Assembly (NCBI GenBank): GCA_002457555.1
Contig: NTJQ01000003.1
Span: 1 to 64,000 of the forward strand
Length of the DNA stretch: 64,000 bases
Direction of reading: 5' to 3'
From: Marine Group II euryarchaeote MED-G37
GTDB lineage: Archaea; Thermoplasmatota; Poseidoniia; Poseidoniales; Thalassarchaeaceae
The position numbers and the translations under genes are program-made. Below, in pieces: positions 56,306-64,000 of the stretch; within the stretch, counting starts at the first letter, position 1, and each line of letters starts with the position of its first letter. The notes under the pieces were generated by a model. That model saw only the letters and a program-made list of their open reading frames with translations. It was not told the origin of the DNA and did not search any database.

Positions 56306-59050
56306 TCAATCTTCGTCTTTTGATACAGCAATCGGTCCCATGCCGCCGAATGCCAGAGCTCCCACAGCAATCATAGCTATGCTTGCAACATACAATACTG
56401 CAGTCACAGAATCAATTACAGCTGTGCCTTCTAATTCACAATCCCCACTGCCGCCGAAATCAGTCCAGTACATTGGTTCCATGTTATCCAGAACCCGACA
56501 CTGGAAGGTTTCAGCATCTTCATCTGCAATTTCCGAGAAAGTATGAATCTCGAAAACCGGATGTGTGTCTACACCCATCTCAGGATTTAGCATTCCAGGA
56601 CCTCTTAGGTCTAGGTGGAACATAGAGACAGATTTCCCGTACATCGCTACTTGGGTAACTGGCTCTACCTTGATATCCACATTTGAACCAAAGTATACAG
56701 GTAATGCACCTGGAAGTACATCAACAAAGGATGCAGACCCAATTAACTTGGCTTGTATTTGGTTTTGTGAAGGATCTAGGTTTACTGTGTGTGCCCTCAT
56801 TTCAATTCCCTTGTATGTTTCCATGTCTCCAGGTACTGATTCCGCCATTGCGTATCCTACAAGATTCACCCTAAACGGGTCATCACTATCTGCGACACCA
56901 CCTACTGCCCCAGCTACTACGGTATTTTCGTTACCGACGTGGGCGGATAGTAATCCAAGAGTGGAAGTTTCTCGGTGTGGTGCCCTCCATGGTAGATGCT
57001 CTGTAAATCCATACAATTCACCTTCTTCACAGGGATACATGCCACTTGAATCAGCATCTGCCATTGTACCATCGGAATTTAATTTGAAATCACAAAATCC
57101 ATTTCCATCGGAGTTGATGTAACCTTGAAGCAATCTTTGTCCCATATTGTCTCCTTTTGTACTTGCGATATATACATCATAATCTCCAGTGGTAACGCTA
57201 TCTGAGCCGAAATATGTTTCATTTGTTTCGAGGCTTACCCAACCTAGGGCCATATTGTCAGGTTGTTCGTAAACAACATCGGCCACGATAATATCTCTCC
57301 AGCCAAACAACCAGTTATCGACTGGCTGCGTGATGTAAGCAGAACCGCCGTATTGGAAGCCCAATAGCGCGCCAATAACTTGGTCGAACATGAAGTCTGC
57401 AACCCAACTACGGACCGCAACGGCGTCACTTTCCGAGATATCATACAATCCAGCCACATACGCATCATTCCAATCGGTTGTTTCCGCCCCTTCTTCTGCA
57501 GGCAGGGTACTTCCCGATAATTCTCCATACATGAAAATACTAGCAAAATCAGAAGTCAATGCATAAGGAGATGTGTAGAGGATTTCAGTCACCTTAGCAA
57601 CATCCATATCAATCGTACCTTCGAATTCAGCTCTGTTCAAGCCAATGGGTATGTAACCACCAGCAATAGGCTCTTCACCTCCGAAGGAAATTTGCCACCA
57701 ATCATCAGCATTCAGTGTACCTTGTCCACCCGCAAGAATCATCTCAAATTCAGTTGGAGTACCAACCATCCCTATCCATTCACCGGCATAGTCAGACAAT
57801 CCCAACAACTGTGTTAGTCCAATACCATATGTTGTCATTGTACCAAATAGGTCACCTTGTGCGCCTAATAGGAAGAGGGCGATTCCATTTAGTGGGATGC
57901 CACTGTAGTCCGAAACCGAAAGAAGTCCGTTTGGAATTTCAGCGTCGGGTGTTCCAAAAATTACACCATTCAAGACATCTGGGTTGGTAATGTCAACTCC
58001 ACTGACTTCGTTCAATCTCTCTCGTAGGTTGTCTACTTGGGTCAAATCAGCCATACCTCCGGCGGATAGGAATTCTTGTCCAGCAAGTGCATAAACAGCC
58101 CAGTCCATGTGAGTTAACTCAACAGGATCCGTAGAACCATATCCAAGAAGTGCTGCACGCATTGGAGTGACCGTTTCGCTTGGTTCTCCCATGCCCGCAA
58201 TCAGCATAGGTCCTATTTCACAAGTTAATGCAATACAAATTCCCGTTGAAGGGTCAACTGCTGTGTGAAGGATTGAATCTGCTGAGAGGGAGAAATCTGG
58301 ATCCATTACACCCATTCCAGAGGAAGAATTCCAATTATCATATACTAGGTCTAGAATAACAGGGGCGGCTATTGCTGCTGCTGTTGATTCATTGTAACCT
58401 GCATCTTGTAGTGCATTCTCATACTCAGTGACCATGCCGTCTATTGATTCAGCCGCCCAAATCGAAGGGGCCCTGTTTTGCAAATCATTGGCAATCATGT
58501 TGTTAGCGAATCCCGCCTTAGCAAACACTTCTCCATAGATGATTCCAGTTGAAATCCCCGCAATTCTTTGTGTATTCCAAAGGATGTTAACTTGAGTTAT
58601 TTCGGTTGAACCTGGTACAGAGTTGTGTGAATCTCCATTTTCATCTATCCAAGCACAGTTCTCGCACCACTCAAAACTATCATATTCAGAATAAGTTATC
58701 TCACCAGCATCGTAATCGAAATCTAGGATTTCTCTGGTTGTAGTAACCTCATAGATGAAAGGACCCATTTTCGTAAATTCATGTGCTTCACCTGCATCTA
58801 CCCCATCCGGGTTATCAAGAGAGTATGCAAAGTAAACTCTCTCAGAGGTCGAAATAAGCCATTCGTCGTCATAATCTGCAGTGTAGTTTTCGTTTCCGTC
58901 GTCATCATAGCCATCATAGCCATCGGCTACAACATCCTGAACTCCAGCCTCAACTTGCCCTGCTACGAAGGGCGCTAATGCTAGGAAATTAATTGCTATT
59001 AGCATAAGTCCGGTTGTTACTATTACACTTGCCTTTTGTTGGTTGTCCAT
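56306..59050 (-). CDS. CD36/LIMP-2/SR-B-like two-TM membrane protein (914 aa)
   Basis: N-terminal TM, RVYFAYSLDNPDGVDAGEAHEFTKMGPFIYEVTTTREILDF, GSASFVDVLPGALPVYFGSNVDIKVEPVTQVAMYGKSVSMFHLDL, C-terminal TM. Confidence 0.65.
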   Translation of the reverse strand: MDNQQKASVIVTTGLMLIAINFLALAPFVAGQVEAGVQDVVADGYDGYDDDGNENYTADYDDEWLISTSERVYFAYSLDNPDGVDAGEAHEFTKMGPFIYEVTTTREILDFDYDAGEITYSEYDSFEWCENCAWIDENGDSHNSVPGSTEITQVNILWNTQRIAGISTGIIYGEVFAKAGFANNMIANDLQNRAPSIWAAESIDGMVTEYENALQDAGYNESTAAAIAAPVILDLVYDNWNSSSGMGVMDPDFSLSADSILHTAVDPSTGICIALTCEIGPMLIAGMGEPSETVTPMRAALLGYGSTDPVELTHMDWAVYALAGQEFLSAGGMADLTQVDNLRERLNEVSGVDITNPDVLNGVIFGTPDAEIPNGLLSVSDYSGIPLNGIALFLLGAQGDLFGTMTTYGIGLTQLLGLSDYAGEWIGMVGTPTEFEMILAGGQGTLNADDWWQISFGGEEPIAGGYIPIGLNRAEFEGTIDMDVAKVTEILYTSPYALTSDFASIFMYGELSGSTLPAEEGAETTDWNDAYVAGLYDISESDAVAVRSWVADFMFDQVIGALLGFQYGGSAYITQPVDNWLFGWRDIIVADVVYEQPDNMALGWVSLETNETYFGSDSVTTGDYDVYIASTKGDNMGQRLLQGYINSDGNGFCDFKLNSDGTMADADSSGMYPCEEGELYGFTEHLPWRAPHRETSTLGLLSAHVGNENTVVAGAVGGVADSDDPFRVNLVGYAMAESVPGDMETYKGIEMRAHTVNLDPSQNQIQAKLIGSASFVDVLPGALPVYFGSNVDIKVEPVTQVAMYGKSVSMFHLDLRGPGMLNPEMGVDTHPVFEIHTFSEIADEDAETFQCRVLDNMEPMYWTDFGGSGDCELEGTAVIDSVTAVLYVASIAMIAVGALAFGGMGPIAVSKDED

Positions 59051-59157
59051 TGTATCACTCTAACAGTCGACGTGCGCGGTAAGGAAATAAGCGATTCTAT
59101 TCCCATGTTACCTAGTGTTAGTAAGTACACCGACCTGATTCGGCTAAATTATTTAAT

Positions 59158-60813
59158 TCAAGCAAAGCCAAATGCATCTAATTCTCTAGCGAAGGTGTAA
59201 ATCATGATAGGCACTAGAATAACTCCCATTCCATGTGACCTTCGTATTCCAATTCTAGGTGCCATAAGTCCGATCATGGTTCCAATAACTAAAGTTCCGA
59301 CTCCAATCCAATCTGTTGAAATCCAAACTAAAATTGTAATGAAGGCACTTACCGAAATCACTAGGTTTCTGAGAGGGACCAATTCGTGCATTTTCAACAT
59401 ACCCTTTCCAACCTCAATCATTACCGGAACAGCAAATAATCCCGAGGCTACAGTAATAGCCAGAAGTCTAACGAAATCTGCAGGTGGTTCTACAGCATTC
59501 CACATATCGATTGGATACATCATATTGAGTGCTAATGCCGCTCCAGACCGAGGTCTTCCTACCATGTATAAGAAGCCTAGAACCATCACTGTAACAGCGG
59601 TGTTGACTGAGGACAGAATTGCAATAATTTCCAAGTCTCTTTGTTGGTTATTGTTCACTAAATCTAAGTCGGGTGTGGCGCCTGCTTCGGAAAGAGCCTC
59701 TTGGAATAACAAACGGTCATCTTCCGCTAGGTCTTCCATACCCTCAAACACCATCATTTGGGGCATCTGTTCAAATCCAGGCTGAGTTCCGTGCTCGAAG
59801 TCTGCTGGTATGTAATTTGGATCGGTCAATTTACCCCAAAAGTTTCGAGCGCTCATAACCACGACAGTTGCCTGAGCAGCGGTCATCCCGGGAAGGATAG
59901 CCATTACTGAGGATACAACTGCTGAAAGGAATGTTGGAACTGCCAGGGGTTTAGGATCAGGCATTTCCCAATTTTGTTCTTGTGGAGGAATCTCACTTGT
60001 TGTTACATAGATGTCAATTAGGTTTGCAATTCCGAATAATCCCGCCAAGCTTGGGAATAGTAGTGAGGCGGATGGAATTCCGACGGGAGATCGAGCAGGT
60101 AACTCGAATACAGCCCATCCATAAAATCCAGTGAGTAAGAAATAGGCTGTAGCGACTAGTATTCCAGCGGCCCTCGAGCTTTCTCCAAGTCGGAAGTCGA
60201 TTGCATCATATCGTCTTCGAATACTGAGTCGCCCCATCGGTATCGTAAATTCGAATGGTTTTTTCAATGGCCATTTCAGTCTCTGAGTTATTTTTTGTGA
60301 CCATACTGGCCATGGCAATCGAGTAGTCTCAGTCAAAATTAGGAATATAGAAATGAATAGTAGAAGCCATGGTAATTGTTCACGGCTGGCTTCATACAAA
60401 CCTAATCCGGGGTTTTCACCGAAAAGCAAGCGCGCGACAATCAGTAGAGGGATGGACATCAGCATACCCATTTGCGAGCCGCGAGCGGAATATGCAACAC
60501 CTTGAGCAGCTTGGCCCGAAATCAACATCCTGTGGCCTGGAAGTAATGCAAGTGCCATGTTGTCGTCAGGTGCCCCAACTAATGCACTTGGAATGTAATT
60601 CAGGAATGTGTGGACAGTTCCACAGGCGACGATAATTCCTGCAACCGCATCTAGAGGAATTCCTATCCCCACCGCAACAGGAGAAAGTGACAAGGCAATC
60701 AAAGCAACGTTATTGACGTGGAATCCCGGAATCAAGCCGGTTAAACAACCAAGGAATATTCCGAATATGAATGACCCGATTAACCAACCAAAATCGATTA
60801 ACCAGGGGTCCAT
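59158..60813 (-). CDS. TctA-like (DUF112) multi-pass membrane protein
   Basis: FLGCLTGLIPGFHVNNVALIAL...GTVHTFLNYIPSALVGAPDDNMALALLPGHRML; SSVMAILPGMTAAQATVVV. Confidence 0.85.
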   Translation of the reverse strand: MDPWLIDFGWLIGSFIFGIFLGCLTGLIPGFHVNNVALIALSLSPVAVGIGIPLDAVAGIIVACGTVHTFLNYIPSALVGAPDDNMALALLPGHRMLISGQAAQGVAYSARGSQMGMLMSIPLLIVARLLFGENPGLGLYEASREQLPWLLLFISIFLILTETTRLPWPVWSQKITQRLKWPLKKPFEFTIPMGRLSIRRRYDAIDFRLGESSRAAGILVATAYFLLTGFYGWAVFELPARSPVGIPSASLLFPSLAGLFGIANLIDIYVTTSEIPPQEQNWEMPDPKPLAVPTFLSAVVSSVMAILPGMTAAQATVVVMSARNFWGKLTDPNYIPADFEHGTQPGFEQMPQMMVFEGMEDLAEDDRLLFQEALSEAGATPDLDLVNNNQQRDLEIIAILSSVNTAVTVMVLGFLYMVGRPRSGAALALNMMYPIDMWNAVEPPADFVRLLAITVASGLFAVPVMIEVGKGMLKMHELVPLRNLVISVSAFITILVWISTDWIGVGTLVIGTMIGLMAPRIGIRRSHGMGVILVPIMIYTFARELDAFGFA

Positions 60814-60822
60814 CTAAACACC

Positions 60823-62412
60823 TCATCTGATATCTATACAGAATTGCATTGTATTATCGACAGAATCTTCGGTGGTTGATAATCTGCCTGTCCAATCAAG
60901 AGGTCCCTGCCCCTCAGTTTGGCTAGACTCAGTGCCGTCTCCTAGTAAACAGACACTTTCGTCTGAACCGGATCTCTGAATCCACTGGTTACCATCCTCG
61001 TCCATAATTGCCTCCCCGTTAATAACCACAAGTTTTCCAATATCCCATTTCCATGAATTGTAACCATCTCCCCAGTTTAGAGTAGTTGGTGCTGGTGCTT
61101 GACCGAGAGTCCAAGAACGAGCTTCAAGAATCACTCGCCCCTCGCTTTCTGACCAAATTATTGTAGCATTGAAGCGGATTGATTGACCACCCTCAATATA
61201 TTCTGCGTGCTCACCGATTAGATGTATTCTGAGTTTGGTTTGCCTAGAGAAGTAATCTGCACCGTCTCCAACATATCCTTTGTCATAATCTGGAGATATA
61301 GGGTCTGTAATCCATCCTTCAAATGTATGATTCTGATTTAGATAATCAAATGGATTCTCAGCAACATCGAGTAGTGGCGTTACATCATCTCCAAAGTTGC
61401 CAGCAGCATTTTCGGCTGAGTATCCGTCAAGCCTTAGACAAATGGTTGCTTCATCCGTAGACCAAATTAATCGTCCAAACCATTTTTGTTCAACACCCTC
61501 TAATCCCTCATCTACAACATCCTCTGAAGGCAATAAACAAAGTCGGTCTGTAGGTGAATTTCCAATTAACCACCAGCTACCTGATGATTGAGTTGATGTT
61601 CCATCTATTGATACGTTCTTACCAACTTCATAGGTCAACGTGTAGGGTTCTAATTCCCAAGATAAGTCAACAACCGATCCTTCGTTAAGAACTTCTATGG
61701 CAGTTGCTTGCACAAGTAACCTCCAACGTAGAGAACGTTGGTCATATTGTAACCAACCAGATATTTCCACATGACTTCCGGCTTCAATCCAATCTATTAC
61801 TCGCCCCTCCACTTGCATATACAATAAATGGTCTGCGTTACCATAAGAGGGGTTATCCATAAGACTCAATGAATGATATGTTACATCAGGCTCAAGAGGT
61901 TCGGACAAATAGCCGTCTACTTTTACAGACATGTTGGCAAATTCTTGAGGATTCATTGCAACTTCGACTAATTGCATAGCGGTATATTCTACGGAGTCGC
62001 AATCCGAATCAGCACATTCTATAGCGCCGTATCCATTGGATGACAACCAAATCCGACCGTTCCATTCAGTCACTTCTCCTTCGACAGTAATTATCGTTCC
62101 AATTGGAGGGATATTGTTATCTCTGTCTACAAACCATCGAACTTCGACTACTGAGTGGCCATCAACTTCTCGAACTTGCAAATCTATCCTGTCTGCCTGT
62201 TCACCGTAAGGGTCTACAACGAAACTGGTCAGCACCCCTTTGACCTTGACGGTCTCTCTTGGATATTCGTGAATTTCATCTATGTCGATAAAATCCGGCT
62301 CACGGATTACCGCGTAGAAATTCATTGTTGATACTAGCAAAAGAGATGTGAAGAACATCACCCAGAGCTTCGCCATGAGTCCCGGATAGGTTTCTAATGC
62401 TTGAATATTCAC
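60823..62412 (-). CDS. Membrane-anchored extracytoplasmic protein with repeated OB-fold-like segments
   Basis: N-terminal TM; repeats such as ETVKVKGVLTSFVVDPYG...IGTIITVEGEVTEWNGRIWLSSN and HVEISGWLQYDQRSLRWRLLVQA. Confidence 0.55.
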   Translation of the reverse strand: MNIQALETYPGLMAKLWVMFFTSLLLVSTMNFYAVIREPDFIDIDEIHEYPRETVKVKGVLTSFVVDPYGEQADRIDLQVREVDGHSVVEVRWFVDRDNNIPPIGTIITVEGEVTEWNGRIWLSSNGYGAIECADSDCDSVEYTAMQLVEVAMNPQEFANMSVKVDGYLSEPLEPDVTYHSLSLMDNPSYGNADHLLYMQVEGRVIDWIEAGSHVEISGWLQYDQRSLRWRLLVQATAIEVLNEGSVVDLSWELEPYTLTYEVGKNVSIDGTSTQSSGSWWLIGNSPTDRLCLLPSEDVVDEGLEGVEQKWFGRLIWSTDEATICLRLDGYSAENAAGNFGDDVTPLLDVAENPFDYLNQNHTFEGWITDPISPDYDKGYVGDGADYFSRQTKLRIHLIGEHAEYIEGGQSIRFNATIIWSESEGRVILEARSWTLGQAPAPTTLNWGDGYNSWKWDIGKLVVINGEAIMDEDGNQWIQRSGSDESVCLLGDGTESSQTEGQGPLDWTGRLSTTEDSVDNTMQFCIDIR

Positions 62413-62530
62413 TGAAGGCTAGCAGAGATTTTCGATCAAAATTCAGCTTCATCGGGTACTTTACAGGACCGAATTTCTCTCGCATCAAGAGAATAAGGTT
62501 CATCTCGCAGTTATTGTCGAGTGATGAGCA

Positions 62531-62607
62531 GGACCCGTAGCTCAGTTGGTTAGAGCGCTCGGCTCATAACCGAGTGGCCATCGGTTCAAATCCGGTCGGG
62601 TCCACCA
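62531..62607 (+). tRNA. tRNA with CAT anticodon (elongator Met or Ile2), CCA encoded
   Basis: GGACCCG/CGGGTCC acceptor; CTCGG-CTCATAA-CCGAG anticodon arm; CCA at 62605-62607. Confidence 0.93.
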
Positions 62608-62749
62608 AAATCTCCTTCTTTGAATCGTCTATTTCGAGCAAAAATACCAGAAAACTATCACAGATTCAAATTAGAATAAGTGGCTAAAAATTGCAATACA
62701 GCGAAGCCAACGGTGCTAACCCCTAAATACGGCCTAAGTCGGCCAGAAG

Positions 62750-63691
62750 ATGATGAGCACTGCAAGTAAGGTTCGTCCTGCCCTGATGATATTGGTAGTG
62801 TACTTTCTCAGCACATGGGCTGCAGCTGCACCCGTTCAGGCTCAAGGAGCAGTTCCAGACATCACCTTGACATGCGACCAACCTCAACCAATTGACGTCT
62901 ATCCGGGCGCTACGAGATCAAGTATAATCAACTGTCGAATTGAGAATCCAACCGTCCACCAAGAAAAGGTAAGGATCCAAATTCAAGCTGGAGTTCTCGC
63001 GTTCTCAGGTCCCGCCACTATGTCAATAGGAGGAGGCTCAGAGGTATCATTCCAAGTACTCGTAAGGGCTGAGCTCCGAGCTCCTGAAGGACAGCATCAG
63101 GTAACTGTCAGTGCAGAGGTGACGATGGCGAATGGAGTTCCGGTAACCAGCGAACCATCGGCCGCTAATGTCATGGCGATTATCCGACAGTTCAGTCGAC
63201 TTCGAGTGGCCTCGGAAGTAGCCTTCTTGCAATTACGTCCGAAGGTCGATTATAACTTGGTTTTCGATGTTTATAATGACGGAAATGCTCTGGATCGATT
63301 CAATATTCAAATCGACAATTATGACCAATTGAACGATGATGGATTCCAACTAAGCATCCCCTTGGTCAGCGTGGAAATTGAATCTATGGCCCCTCCTGAG
63401 AAGATTCGAGTTCAGATGAGGACTCCGAAGAACCAAGGTTGGACGGATACATATTTCTCCTTACAGTTCAAGGCGACGTCTGAATACTCTGTTAGGACAG
63501 AGGGTATCCCGAATTACCAAATTCAAACGATGACCGTTTACATCAGAGGAGTTTACCTTCCAGGCTTCGAATTGATTGGTACTTTGATGATTACCGCTCT
63601 AGCAGCGGCTGCATTTGCAGGTCGATCTACAAGACTAACCAATGATGAGGAATCAGACGAGTTAGAACCGCTAGATGCTCGTTTGTTCTAA
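62750..63691 (+). CDS. Secreted cell-surface protein with two Ig/NEW3-like domains and PGF-type C-terminal anchor
   Basis: Signal peptide, CRIENPTVHQEKVRIQIQ... and VYNDGNALDRFNIQI; tail YLPGFELIGTLMITALAAAAFAGR. Confidence 0.7.
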   Translation: MMSTASKVRPALMILVVYFLSTWAAAAPVQAQGAVPDITLTCDQPQPIDVYPGATRSSIINCRIENPTVHQEKVRIQIQAGVLAFSGPATMSIGGGSEVSFQVLVRAELRAPEGQHQVTVSAEVTMANGVPVTSEPSAANVMAIIRQFSRLRVASEVAFLQLRPKVDYNLVFDVYNDGNALDRFNIQIDNYDQLNDDGFQLSIPLVSVEIESMAPPEKIRVQMRTPKNQGWTDTYFSLQFKATSEYSVRTEGIPNYQIQTMTVYIRGVYLPGFELIGTLMITALAAAAFAGRSTRLTNDEESDELEPLDARLF

Positions 63692-63711
63692 CTGATGATA
63701 GCATATCTTCT

Positions 63712-63726
63712 GCCACCTTAGGTGGC
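63712..63726. other. Triloop hairpin GCCACC-TTA-GGTGGC after the 62750..63691 gene
   Basis: 6-bp perfect stem, 3-nt loop, 20 nt after the stop codon. Confidence 0.5.
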
Positions 63727-63780
63727 ATTGGGTTGATAACCAACGCTGATGACGCCTCGCCCAATTGAGAGGTTACTGGT

Positions 63781-64000
63781 ATGAGTGATGGCGGATTGCT
63801 TCAGAAGGCTATGGACGTTCAGCAACCGGCAGATGAGGTAGTCGCCGTAGCGGTATCTTCCTCGAATGAATCAGGAGATTCTCCAAGTATTGGTAATATC
63901 CTTGGGACAATTGGGTTAGGGATGGTTTTACCATTTTTCTTTTTGATGTGGTTTGGCGGGATAATTCCAGTAATCCCCTCCAGTTTGCTTTCGTTGCTTG
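63781..64000 (+). CDS. Small membrane protein, 3' truncated by window edge
   Basis: Open frame from ATG 63781 (MSDGGLLQKAMDVQQPADEVVAVAVSSSNES... then hydrophobic IGLGMVLPFFFLMWFGG) to the window end; not in the supplied ORF track. Confidence 0.5.
   Translation, partial: MSDGGLLQKAMDVQQPADEVVAVAVSSSNESGDSPSIGNILGTIGLGMVLPFFFLMWFGGIIPVIPSSLLSLL

Noticed and set aside
62690-62745. CGGCCTAAGTCGGCC repeat upstream of 62750 as an operator
   Set aside because: Short and single; GGCC is self-complementary so the repeat is weak evidence on its own.
1-64000. Integrated virus, transposon or defence island
   Set aside because: No integrase, transposase, capsid, terminase, restriction or CRISPR genes recognised; tRNA genes are flanked by ordinary genes without obvious attachment repeats.

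Overview
The window looks like a gene-dense chromosomal segment of a planktonic euryarchaeon, most likely Marine Group II/Poseidoniia-like. That placement is inferred from PolD DP1, TFIIB, NOB1, archaeal split GMP synthase, PGF-type C-terminal sorting tails, very large secreted TSP3/Ig proteins and tRNA genes with encoded CCA. I support about 50 CDS and six tRNA genes (Val, Glu, Thr, Ala, Asn, Met/Ile-CAT). There is no rRNA, CRISPR array or transposon. Housekeeping content includes TyrRS (partial), HMG-CoA synthase, a class II CCA-adding enzyme, SUF genes, FolD, PheS, TFIIB, glycine cleavage GcvT/GcvPA/GcvPB plus GlyA, PurE and GuaA. The most interesting content is: (1) a ~9 kb block (20.3-29.1 kb) of exported proteins that looks like a copper/redox module: a YHYH-domain protein split by one in-frame TAG, two tandem SCO1/SenC paralogs carrying different Cys/Ca-type insertions, two His-rich beta-propellers, and two small anchored proteins predicted to mature with an N-terminal histidine; (2) a two-TM protein resembling eukaryotic CD36/LIMP-2 scavenger receptors; (3) a GcvH-like protein without the lipoyl lysine; (4) a compact SerK/ParB-like protein; (5) a cytoplasmic EF-hand protein of eukaryote-like architecture; (6) a secreted M60-like (mucinase/TCAF-type) metallopeptidase with Ig repeats; (7) an LTD-PLD ecto-enzyme overlapping thymidine phosphorylase; (8) recurrent perfect triloop hairpins between genes. 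All family calls come from reading the translations by eye; no database search was run.
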